Assembly (NCBI GenBank): GCA_030141605.1
Contig: JAQGDQ010000001.1
Span: 248,001 to 312,000, forward strand
Source: Tubiluchus corallicola
Taxonomy: Eukaryota; Priapulida; Priapulimorpha; Priapulimorphida; Tubiluchidae
Reading direction: 5' to 3'
Length of the DNA: 64,000 bases
The position numbers and the translations under genes are program-made. The notes below the pieces were generated by a model. The model saw nothing but the letters and a program-made list of their open reading frames with translations. It searched no databases and was not told the origin of the DNA. Below are positions 1 to 11,407 of this stretch, piece after piece (position 1 is the stretch's first letter; every line of letters begins with the position of its first letter).

Positions 1-1048
1 AATTTTGCCATAGATAAACCATGAAACAGTGAGACTAGTGTACACAGGTTAAGGACCTCAATTTTCAATCTAAAAGTTAATAAATTTAAAAAAATTAATC
101 ATTTGTTAACAATGACTCATTTAAAAATCCATAATCTTTATTAAGAACTTTTTGTTTACATAATAAATGTGTTTTTACTCAACTAAATAATAAACTGTAG
201 GCCTATTTCTCCACTAAACATGTAAAAAAGGTTAAGTCATAACTACAAATTTCTTGCTGAGATTTGTTTGAGTGATTCTTAGAAAACAAGCAAATATCAC
301 GCTATTTGTTTGTGAAAAAAGATAGATGTTATCTTGTCAGTTGCCACTATGCCTGCATGGCACATTGACGATAATATCAGTCTATTCCGATTGTATGATC
401 TACAGCTTGCAAACAACAAGTAACATATGGCCAGTGTCAGAGGAGCACATAGCAACCTAGTACAGCTGGTATTATAGTGAGATGCCATTGGTGCTAACTG
501 AGACTGCTGGTGGTATTTTCCCATGGAACACATATGCTAATTTGCCTGGTTGATAACTGGAGGCGATATAATGGATTATTTTATATCCATTTGAAATCAG
601 CCATTTCGTTCCTGACCATTTCGAAGTGGATAAACTAGTTTGGGGAGCATCAATGGGGCGGGGGGTGTAACGAGTGACCATACCCATAATTAAAAAAATT
701 CTCCTTGTCATCTCTCAAATGAGAAAAACTGTTGACATGAGCCTACCGCACGATCTCAGTTTGTTAATCGAATGTATTCAGTGTTTGTGAGTGACTATGC
801 TTTTAATTAGCCTCAGAAGCCTGCAAGCAGTTAAAACATCCACATTTTTATGTTCCACACTCAAGTGCAGCATGGGAAATAAACTTTGCATGATGCTAGA
901 TGTTGGGTGCTTGGACGTGTGACGCATGATGCCAGATGTTGGGATCAATGAGATCATGTGTGTTGCAAGTCTTAATAAACAGTAATGTGTAACTATTGTA
1001 CTAGTTACTAAATACGTTCAATAAAGAATAAATGCACAGCAAACTTAC
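1..1048. other. Presumed MCCC1 intron, no exon recognised
   Basis: The last recognised MCCC1 exon ends at 1049 with a GTAAGT donor, so this stretch should be intron sequence. The minus strand has two modest open frames (about 297-711), but neither resembles the MCC BT or biotinyl domain and neither has convincing splice sites in the needed phase. I see no other feature here. Confidence 0.5.
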
Positions 1049-4000
1049 TGCTTCTTTCAGCATCTAACTGAATAGTTCTGGTCAGCTTGTGATTCAGTCT
1101 AGATCCACATCCATAAGAAAATGGTGAAAATGGATCTACAACATCATATAATTGATTGTATATACAGTCATGTTCACAAAACTGATATAATAATGATCAA
1201 GCTATTGCCATTTTGTTTTCTCACCTAGGCTTAATAAACTAGTCTTTCTTGACTGTTCTTGTTGGAGAAGTACTAGAGCTAATGCAGCTTGACACACAGT
1301 ATAATCTGGTAGGTCTCGTTTTGGAAAAAGTTTTTCTTGGTGCTCTGGGATGAAGTCCGTATGAACCTATAACATGAACTTGCCATTAACAGAAAAACTC
1401 AAATGCTAGTTTTTATACTATAGTGGGAGGTATATATTTCAGGTAATTAGTAAAAATTCAACTTCTTTATATCATCCACAAGTTAACAGAGTAGTTCGCA
1501 TGGTAGATCAAACATCACTATTTGCAACTTATTAATAATGGAATTATGATCTTAGATGAATTATTAATTCCATTTACAATAATGATGATTATTAATTTTT
1601 GTGTTATTATTATTATTAGTGCACAAATTATTCATATTACATTGACAGTTTTTAAAAAAAATCATTCATGAAAACAATTTGATTGCTATAAAAAAAGCTG
1701 CTTTTAACTAGAGTTAACGTCTGTTCTAGTTTTCACTTAATTGATGTCTCATCGATGTTATTATCACGCATGATATCGAAAATAATGTAAAAAAAACATT
1801 ATAATGATCTAATTATAATATAGAAGTACAATGCTGTTTTACTTACTTTTCCAAGTTGAAAATCTTTATTTGAAGCGAGGTTAGTCAAAAATTTCACATT
1901 TGTTTTTACACCAACAATCTGTTAAAGATAAAATAGAATCTATTAGTTGAATAATTTTAAAAAATAAAATGTCAACACTGTAAACAGCATACTATGCTTA
2001 ACATAGTATGATCTATTGTCAAGAAGGATGAAGTAATAAGAGTGCTGCCTTTTTAAAAAGCATAACCCTTTGCAAGTAATCTTAAGCCTACACTCTGCTC
2101 CAGTTTTTATACACAAATTAAATTACAAAATAGAAAAAGTGCATAAGGAAAAGCACTTAAAATGTTCATTTCATAAAACAGCAAAAAGAAATTAAAAAAC
2201 AAACTTACATTATATTCATTGAGTGCACTTGTCAAGCGTCTCAAAGCCGACTGTCGATCATCTGCCCACACAACTAACTTAGCTATCATAGGATCATAAT
2301 GCACAGATACTTCATCGCCTTAAAAAGCAAATAAATAACTGAGAAAATTATGAAAAATAACTAATGTAGCAAATATAGTACACATGATTTATTCTTGCCT
2401 TGTCTGACTCCAGTTTCAATTCTAGTATGACAATTAGCAAATGGCGCTGATATATAATGCAAAGGGCCAGCTCCAGGCATAAAGTTGTCGTCTGGATCTT
2501 CTGCATATATCCGAGCTTCGAATGAATGTCCACGTAAACTAAGTTCATCTTGCATTAATGGTAGAGTTTCACCAGATGCGACCTAATATAAAAAAGTCCA
2601 TACAAAATATGAAACAAACTCCACAAATACGTGAGGTAGTGACACAATGTAAAGAGGAAAATGAAAATGTGTAAAAACAGCATCCACAGAAGCCTGTATA
2701 CAAGATTAGCTAAATAAACTGGCAGGTGCACACAGTGTGCAATGTGTAGTTTGAAAAACATTTTTGCTAGAAACAGATTAAATTTTCAATTTTTTCATTC
2801 TGTTTTTTGTCCGATCTTAGGTGATAAACTTTGATAATGAACCTTGAGAGTTTGGTCCTACTACAAACATTTACATTAACTAGGCTCTGCTACTGGATTC
2901 CAGTTTGCAAAGGGCTGAAATGTACAAAAAATGCATATTTAATTTGAAGGTCAGTAAAGGATCAACCGAACTGGTTCATGGGAAGTTAGAGTTAGTTCCA
3001 AAGTTGGGTTTCATGTAGTGAAAAATTGCAAAAAAACAAAGACGATAATATATATAAATATATATATATATGAAGAGCTCTTGACCCCACTACTCGCCAT
3101 TACAGTGAGAATGACAATGGCATGAACAATAGCCAATGATAATAGCTACTGAAAACACGAAATTGTCATCATAATAGTAACACATTTAAGGAATCATTTA
3201 ATTTTTGCTGCTAATTTCCTGAGCATAAGGACAAAGAATTTAATAAATCACTTCACATCCTTTCTGCTGTCTTAATACAATACTTGTAAAAGGTGCAGCA
3301 TCCACTATAACAGCAGCAATTTGCTTCAATTTTTGCAGGACCTACATATATTATCAATTTTAACTTTTTCAACACACCAGAATGCAATGCACTTGAATAC
3401 AAACATACACTGTATGTAGTGTGAAGCTTATTTAATTTTGAATACTCTCAAAAGTCAAGATACTAGTCTCCTACTAAACACAGAAAAAATTAATAGCTCA
3501 TAATAATCCTATATAACACACATAAAAATTGCCCGTCAAAGTAAGACAAAAATTCTAAACAAGATATATGTTACAAAATCTGTACATTTAGGGTGAAATA
3601 CATCATTGGCATTAACAGGCACACTTATCTTTGCCTATTAAGATGCACTGAAACTACACAAATGTGACATAAAACATGTTCTTAAACAAATTAATAAGTT
3701 AGAAAAAGTGTAATAAAAGGCAAACGATAAATACCTTAAGTTGCCACTCCACCAAATCAGTGTCCGTTACCATTTCTGTTACGGGATGTTCTACTTGTAA
3801 CCTTGTGTTCATCTCCATAAAGTAAAAGTTTTGATTCTTGTCCATAATGAACTCAACTGTTCCTACAAATGTTAGAATTTATAGTAGTACAACATAGACA
3901 ATAGAACCATAAATTATTATAAGAATATTTGATAGTAAAGTTTATACTAATCAAATTTCACTTAAGAGTCCTAACTATACCAAAACAACAACACACATAG

Positions 4001-7000
4001 CAATAAAACAAAGCAAAGTATCTAGCAACGAATAAAAAATCTGGTAATTAAAAAGCAAAAAAAAAAGAAAGAACACGATATTTCAAAATACTACTGTAGT
4101 TCTTCTTTAGGTGAACAAAAAAAACAAAAAAGAGAAAAAATTACTAGAAATACTAAATTAACTTTTGAGGAAGTTTTTTGTTTATTGCCCAAAAAATTAG
4201 TTGGTAGTTATAGTAATCCTTGTGATTTTTTGCCCTTTTTATTCTCCTAAAGAAGAACTTCAATGACAATCTGAAACACTGTATTCTTTCCGTCTTTTTT
4301 CCTTGTTTTTTAGTTCTGGAATTTTTTTATTCATTGCCACTATTCTGTCATTAAGAAATAAACCGTGTTATTAAAATGCCTAGCAGCTGTCACATTAACT
4401 ACTGCTTTTCCAAAGATTATGCTAAAGTAGGACTGCATAATGTCAAAAAACAGAACTGTCAACCAAAAAAAGATAAACAGAAATGATGAAGATGCGGAAT
4501 TTACCTGCATGTTAATTCAAAAATACTTGTAATAATACAATTATTCTTAATGTCAGAAAAAATAGTTAAAACTCAATAACAGTGGCTTAATGTAGCTCAT
4601 TCAGGCTATTGCACGAAAATGTGACTAAAACTAAGAAATTACTTGGGAAAAAATTTGACACATATTTACACCTAATTATTCTTGGTCTTCTTGGAGCTCT
4701 CTTTGGTGTTTATGCGTCAAGTGCTGTTATTACAATTCATGGAAGAATAACACGTAACATCTAAAGACTGAACGAAAAAAAGAAGTACCACAATGTACTT
4801 CCAAGGTAAATGATTCTTCATTTGTTTGCACTTTGAAATATAATTACAAAAAGTTAATAGGCTGTTATACCTGCACCGACATAGTTTACAGCACGTGCTG
4901 CTCTAACTGCTGCATCACCAATTTTCTGGCGTACTTCTGCAGATATATCTGGCTAAAAATAAAGCAGTTACAAGCTTAAGAACACGATGCACCTAAAATG
5001 AAATCTAACAGTTATCATGCGCATATGTTATAAATATGTGGTCTACTAAGTACTACAAGATTATTATTAAAAAGAGAATAGTAAGTACACATATTCGGTA
5101 TAGCTCAAAGCTAAACATGTTTCCAAATTACTAAGACTCAAATTCTGTGAGTAATATTCAAGTTAATAAACAGTTACAACTTACAGCAGGGGCTTCTTCG
5201 ATAATCTTTTGATGTCGTCTCTGAACACTACAGTCTCGTTCAAACAAATATACATAATTTCCATGTTTATCACCAAAAACCTGTACTTCAACATGTCTGA
5301 AATATTGAACAAATCAAAATCATATATAGAATGTAAATAGTCTACTTATAAATGAACCTTTTTTCATTTTGTTGTACAAACTTATTTAAACTAAAACCGC
5401 AGAATTAAAACAGTACACGTTTACTTGAAAACAGAAAAACACTGCAAAAAACTGTTCATTGGGAAATGATGGGAAAGTCACAGTTTAGTAGTAGCGATAT
5501 CTGCTTTGTTAGTTAATGGATGGCTTAGTTAGTTAATGGATTAATAGCTAATTAATAATAAATGGATGGGTAAAACCGGAATTAGGGCAGATCACCAATT
5601 TTATGCAGTCACTCATCCCAAGCTCCCAATACAGCTAAAATAAATTTGTATTCACTGTTTCACTCTCTTCTTTCAGGATTATCTTCCATTAAGTTAACTT
5701 TCTGTTCTGCTATAACTATCCAACATTAATAGCAGGCCCTGTCCTTGAGTACTAGATGCTGGACATCAATGAACTAATTGTGTAAAAAATAAAATTTCTA
5801 ATAATTATTTGTGAATCAAGCGATTTAGATATCACAAGATTGGCAAATGTAAAAGCTCACAAACATGCCTAACAGCCATTCGCTATCTACGCTTTTGATG
5901 CAATGTCAATATGGTATGAAATATTTATTTTATTACACAGATTACCGTGGTGTATCAATGTATTTTTCTATTAACATATCTTGGTTTCCAAAGGACTTCA
6001 TTGCTTCACGACGAGCTGACTCTAACTGGGCATCAAAATCAGTCTCCTCCATACAAATACGCATGCCCTACATAGCAAAAATATAATTATTGTACAGGTG
6101 TTAGCAAAAAAAAATTCAAGTTGTTAATCTTACTTTGCAGTGAGGCTTTAACTAACTTTTTCGATAACAATTCAAATGTAACTTGAAATGTGTATCCAAT
6201 ATAATGGCTTCTCTTTAAAATAAGAACAAAAAATTTAAACAACTGACATCAAAGTTCATACTTTAGACTGCCATTACAACACTAAACTGCTGCTGGAAAA
6301 CAGTATCGCTTCAAAATCAAAATCAGATCAGTTGAGCGAAAGTTTGCAACCAATCCATTCAAAGACAGCAACTAGCTCAAAATATCTCTTAAACAGGGCA
6401 TGTTTTTTCTGCTCAATCTAAATACCTAGTTAATGTTCTAGGGGCATTTCATACCCACTGTTGCAGTACCTACCTAAAATCCCAGTCTCACCTGTTACAC
6501 AGAAAAAGTGATGAAGCCCTGCATGAAGTCATTGTGGATCGCATAAGTTAAATAATAGTAAAAGCAGGCAAACACATTTCATGACTTTATGATACTATCA
6601 TGATATAAATTACAAAAGCATAGTAAATATTTCTTTATACTTTTCCTCCACCTCCTCTAACAGCTTTAATCATCACTGGAAAGCCAATTCGTGCTGCTTC
6701 ACTCTTTAGCTTGGAATCTGACTGATCATCACCATGGTATCCCTCAATAATAGGTACATTGGCAGCAGACATAATACTTTTAGATGTACTATTGTCATAA
6801 AAAAGACATGTATTAATGACGATGACGATGATGATTGTGCTGATTTAAACTTTTACTGCCCCCTCTTTTCTGCTATAAATTGGTTTCCTTCTAAACAGGT
6901 CATGTGACCGGTCTTTTACCTGCACACTTACCTGTAGATTGGAGTCACTCAGGCATTCACACACTGCAGTTACAGATTGTTTAGCGTCATTCATTGATTC

Positions 7001-9888
7001 GTTGTATAATTTCATAATCACACTTATAGAAGATCACCATGTAAGTTGATTTATTAATTTCTTAAATCTTGAACCTTTGTTTATTAAAAAGATTAGATTA
7101 ATTAGACTAGAGACTAGATTTTACAATTTGCGTAAAACTTTGTTGAAGTTAATTAGATCAATTTGGTTTAGATTTCAAATTAAAAAATTGAGAAAAATTA
7201 TATAAAATTATCTTATTTGTTTTCAGATTAAACGTTACAAGCTACACAATTATGTTGTTGGAGATCTTTTTATCAAGGTAGCACAATGATGATGATGATG
7301 ATGATGGTGATGATATCGATGATAATGGTGATGATGATGAATTTGATGATGATGATGTTGACGATGATGATAACAATAATATATTTAATATATACTTTAA
7401 AATGATTCCAAAATATTTCTGTTTTCTAAGCCTGAAATAAATTTGATGAGGCAAAGTTTCTGGAAACTCAATATACAGTACACACTTTCTACAATAACTT
7501 TGCATTTTTAATTGATACTTTCTGTATATTATTTATCTCCATTAAATTGACACAATTTGACACCTCTGTGTTTACACAAGTTATATGGCAACTTCTGTGC
7601 AAAAATGTCCGATTCATGCTCGGACATTTGATTTTTATTATTATAATAGTACAAACTCTTTAAAACATATTCAACAGTGTTCAAATTTATGACACAGCAT
7701 CCATAATAAATTTATGATGATACCCTCATTGCAAGGTACAAGAATATGACTCATCAAGCACCACAGTGAAAAGATGCCACACACAAGTCTGTTTATGTGG
7801 TTAGCTTAAAAAAACTGATAAGTTTGTTCTATCTCTAAAACTTAAATTTATTTATTAGGGGGTAATTAAATAAATAAATAAAACTTTATTTATAAAATAT
7901 TAATTAATCTATAGCAGTGTTCGCAACAGAAACTGCAGATTGATGGGCCAAGTTTTGTAGCTTATAAGGTGGCATCATAAATTTGTTTTGAAGTTTTGCA
8001 ATGTTTGCCATAGAAAATTACTCTGCCTTTTAAGCTATATGCAAGAAAAAATACATAACCTAAAGAAACTAGGTTTACATAACATAAAAAACTAAAGAAA
8101 AGTAATGAATACCATGACCACATGGTTTCAAGCAATTGATTTACCTTTTAATACCCATATCCCTTATTGCACTTGCAGGTGGACCAACAAAAATGATGTT
8201 CTCTTTCTGACACAACTCTGCAAACTCAGTATTTTCTGACAAAAATCCGTATCCAGGATGTATAGCATGAGCACCAGATGCTTTGGCAACATTCATTACT
8301 TTTGTCATGTCTAAGTAACTCTGTTGTGATGCAGCAGGCCCAATGTGATAGGACTCATCAGCCTATAAAGAAACAAAAAGATCCGATGTGATACTTGTAA
8401 TCATTGCTCTAACAAACAATGGATAAAATATACAAAAATGTACAGGCTTACTCGATAATTATCTTAAACACATGGCACAGTATGTGAGCTTTCCATATTT
8501 TCAGATCTTCACTCAAGGCACTTTTGCTCACGTTACAAATATTTAATCAAAAGATGCTTGTATCAGTCATCCTCATCATTTGGCCCATGTTTTGCAAATT
8601 ACAGTGTTCTTTCTCAATTATAGTATTGCTTACAGCAAAAAAGATTGTCGGTTTTAAGCCCATTAAAGAACAACAATTTTCGAGTTTGGAGAACAGGTAA
8701 CACTAATCTCCGTTACACAAAAAAAGGTAAGGCTCTGCTACCTTTCATTTAGAACTGAGCAATGTGAATAACAATTTTGTTAAAATTTTATTTTGTGATA
8801 GTTTTTTAGGAACAGTAACCAGTCATACCATTGCTGCATGCAGTGAATTCACGTCTGCATCACTGTATACAGACACTGTCTGAATTCCCAGTTTTCTAGC
8901 TGTTCTCATCACTCTGCAAGCTATCTCTCCGCGATTTGCTATTAGTAGCTTTTTGATTTGAGTTGTATCTGAAGCAATAACAATCAAATTTGAAAAATAA
9001 ATTGCACATAAAAAATAGGAATGTTAATCTTCAAAATGGATATACAAAAGTTAGATTAACACAGAAAGACACTTAAATGATTATGGCATAAAAACCACTC
9101 ACTTGATGTTCTGCATCCTCTTCTGTTGATTAAAAATATTTTGCCAAGAAGTCTAGAAAAAGAAAAATGATAACTAAGCTGAAGTAAGTTTTTATCTACT
9201 TATTTCCTAGTAATTACATTCCAAATCATGTAGCAAGCTAAAGAAATACAAATAAGTTGAAAAGCCTGAAGAGCACAAAGTGTGCAGACAATGTGACACT
9301 CTCATCTTCTCTCATAATTACACGAGATTGCTCATTGCAATAGAAGAGCTGCAGGTATGCAAATGCGGTATCTTTCAAATAATTAAAATGAAAACTCGCT
9401 TCAATACTGAACATAAGAAATTAGCAATTTGAAAGCTAATTTACTTTATTATTACTGCCGTCTGCTTGACAAAATACATTAGACTTAGCTTGATTGTTCG
9501 ATACCCTTTCTCTATAACTAGCTGCTGAGATGGTTTCTGCGTGCATTTTGATATTGTTGTTAAGAAATAAATTAGCTTACTACTACAGTAGGGTGATGGA
9601 AGTTCACTCCTTAAGCAGCTTCAATTAACTCTTCAAAGCAACTTAAAGCTGGGTAAGGAACTAATGTGTGCAGAGGTAGTAAAACGTGAAAATACGCGTA
9701 CCACACAAAAACATTGTAACGTGTTTGAGCATCTCGGAAGTACTGTTTCTCCGCAATGTATTTTAATTACTTTAGGAGAGGACAGCAAAAGACAAAAACA
9801 GTCATCCAGTAAAATTGTTTACTAGAGCTAAAAAAAATTAAAGCCACCTTCCAAACAAGACTTTCATACTTCTCAAGGAAGTCGCCAT
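1..9888 (-). CDS. MCCC1: Methylcrotonoyl-CoA carboxylase subunit alpha (biotin carboxylase), 3'-truncated by window edge
   Basis: This subunit carboxylates its biotin using ATP and bicarbonate in mitochondrial leucine breakdown. Coding exons on the minus strand, 5' to 3': 9888-9848, 9152-9103, 8968-8829, 8362-8145, 6788-6641, 6067-5946, 5296-5185, 4952-4871, 3862-3735, 2582-2399, 2318-2209, 1918-1847, 1366-1225, 1135-1049. They encode 545 residues and every junction keeps phase. The start ATG at 9888-9886 opens a basic, Ser-rich leader like a mitochondrial transit peptide. Then come the biotin-carboxylase N-domain ([13 protein letters not shown]), the ATP-grasp Gly-rich loop (GGGGKGMR across exons 5/6), [26 protein letters not shown] and the C-domain [10 protein letters not shown]. 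The wording of these blocks fits MCC rather than propionyl-CoA or pyruvate carboxylase. I found no exon below 1049, so about 160-180 C-terminal residues, including the biotinyl lysine motif, should lie beyond the left edge. The intron after exon 10 begins with GC instead of GT. Confidence 0.95.
4063..4290. repeat. Foldback / MITE-like inverted repeat in MCCC1 intron
   Basis: The left arm at 4063-4114 and the right arm at 4241-4290 are inverted copies. The inner core GTTCTTCTTTAGG is identical and the outer 25-30 bases match imperfectly (both read outward through a TTTCA block). They enclose about 125 bp of AT-rich sequence. This is the shape of a small foldback or MITE, but I could not define clear target-site duplications. 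It lies between the exons ending at 3862 and starting at 4871. Confidence 0.55.
7286..7371. repeat. (GAT)n microsatellite
   Basis: Imperfect GAT/GATGATGGT triplet array inside the long MCCC1 intron (6789-8144). The serine-rich open frame read on the other strand is only the translation of this repeat. Confidence 0.9.
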
Positions 9889-10219
9889 GTCTCATACAAG
9901 CGCACAAGTTGGTTAATGCACCGAAGGGCTTAAAAATTAGCAAAAATCGTAACGACGTAATCTCTGCTCGGGGATTCGTAAGTCGGGAATCCCCGAGATC
10001 GCCAATTCCGTAGTTGCAGAACTCCCGAAAAAAACTTCACTGCCAGTGTATTTTAGTATTTTGCAAGCCAAAAGTTAACACTCCATGGCGGGGAAACTTC
10101 ACCCACATTATCCTACAAATGACAGGTGCTGTACTGTCATGGAAAGCTACAAAAGCCTTGAATTTGGTACTGGCAAACTATGCTACACTACTAGAAATTT
10201 TACATCTGTTAATGTGATG

Positions 10220-10790
10220 GGCAGTCTGCAGCCACTGAAGTCCCCGATTCCGGCACCGCGAAAATCGGCATTGCCAAAACAACAGCTGAGGATCTTATGG
10301 AACAATTTCCGACAGTGTTTGATGGCATCATACGCAAAATGCCAGGTGAAGAATTCCGCATCTCGATAACCGACGATGCCAAACCATTCGCTGTGAATAT
10401 GCCATGCCGCATCCCATTTGCCTACCGGGATAAACTCAAGCGAGAACTTACCGTTTGCAAGAACAGAACATTACTCTTGTAATGGAGCCCACTTAATGGT
10501 GCACACAAATTGTAGTTGCTCCGAAAGAAGATAAAGAATCTGTTGTGATTTATCTCATTTAAATAAATATGTGAAACATGAGCGCTACTGCTCCCAGACA
10601 CCAGCCAATGCAAACTTTTTCACTGTCATCGATGCATTAAAGAGGTATCACCAATGCCCGCTCGCTGAAGAAAGCCAGCATCTGACTACATTTATTACAC
10701 CATTCATTCGGTCGGTTTAAATATTTACGTACGCCATGTAGTATTTCTTCTATCTCAGAGCATTATAAATTCACGTGCTTTCATGCCGGA
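10220..10790 (+). pseudogene. Ty3/gypsy retrotransposon pol remnant (reverse transcriptase N-terminal part)
   Basis: Frame-shifted pieces on the plus strand resemble the segment joining protease and reverse transcriptase in Ty3/gypsy polyproteins. They include a block starting EQFPTVFDGIIRKMPGEE at about 10297, a following stretch ending in RDKL, an IVVAPK block near 10510, and FTVIDALKRYHQCPL at about 10618, followed by a TTFITPF motif. At least two frameshifts (about 10445 and 10710) and in-frame stops interrupt it. The YxDD catalytic box, RNase H, integrase and LTRs were not found, so this is a dead 5'- and 3'-truncated fragment. It sits in the spacer between MCCC1 and AGMAT. Confidence 0.85.
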
Positions 10791-10822
10791 TTGGCAACGC
10801 TCCTTCAAGCAAGCAGAAGCCA

Positions 10823-10823
10823 T

Positions 10824-10856
<33 letters not shown>
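10823..10856. repeat. (AT)n microsatellite
   Basis: Simple AT dinucleotide run directly after the Ty3/gypsy remnant. Confidence 0.9.
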
Positions 10857-11407
10857 CATTATAATAAATAAATTAATTACGATCGTAAAACATTGTGTTT
10901 TATTTTACTTTATCGAATTTTTGGTGATTGATTATGGCAAACAGCGTTGGTCGTCTCAAGATGATCTTACTCATGCATCTGCTTAATCTAGGAGAGATGC
11001 AAGTCATGCAACTGTATGTGGCCCGACATTGAAGAGACAGTTGGTTGACAGAAGGCAGCGGAAAGATCTTGTCTGGCTGGGATGAACTCATGAAGGCATG
11101 CCAGACAGCTGAGACGAAGACACCATCGTTTGATGACAGTAGGTACTGGAGTTGGGATACGCAGTTATAAAGAGGAATAATTCTTTGTTGGTGATAAAGT
11201 GAAACAGATGCGAAAAGTGGCGCACAGGCGACATTAGAAATGACATAGCAGACATTTGAAAACAGTTTAATGATAGAGAGAGACGTTCAATAGGCATACT
11301 AAACCATACTTTATTTAAGCAGCGATGAGCTTGTTGGTTTCGGCCCTTTCGGGCGAAGTTTTAACTTGTGCGTATTGACTGGCAGGATATCTTACAAGAA
11401 CAACAAT

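Larger units (their letters stand above)
9889..11407. other. Divergent intergenic spacer MCCC1 / AGMAT
   Basis: This 1.5 kb separates the start codons of two divergently transcribed, predicted mitochondrial enzymes. Besides the retrotransposon remnant listed separately and an (AT)n run at 10823-10856, it holds unrecognised sequence at about 10900-11300. No TATA box or other core promoter could be assigned with confidence to either gene. Confidence 0.6.

Noticed and set aside
297-711. Two minus-strand frames considered as the missing C-terminal exons of MCCC1
   Set aside because: No similarity to the MCC BT or biotinyl domain, no Met-Lys-Met motif, and no splice sites in the required phase.
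7242-7505. Serine-repeat open frame on the minus strand
   Set aside because: Artefact of the (GAT)n microsatellite in an MCCC1 intron.
10900-11300. A WLG...GMPDS-like string considered as a LINE endpoint motif
   Set aside because: Only a few matching residues with stops inside; too weak to call.
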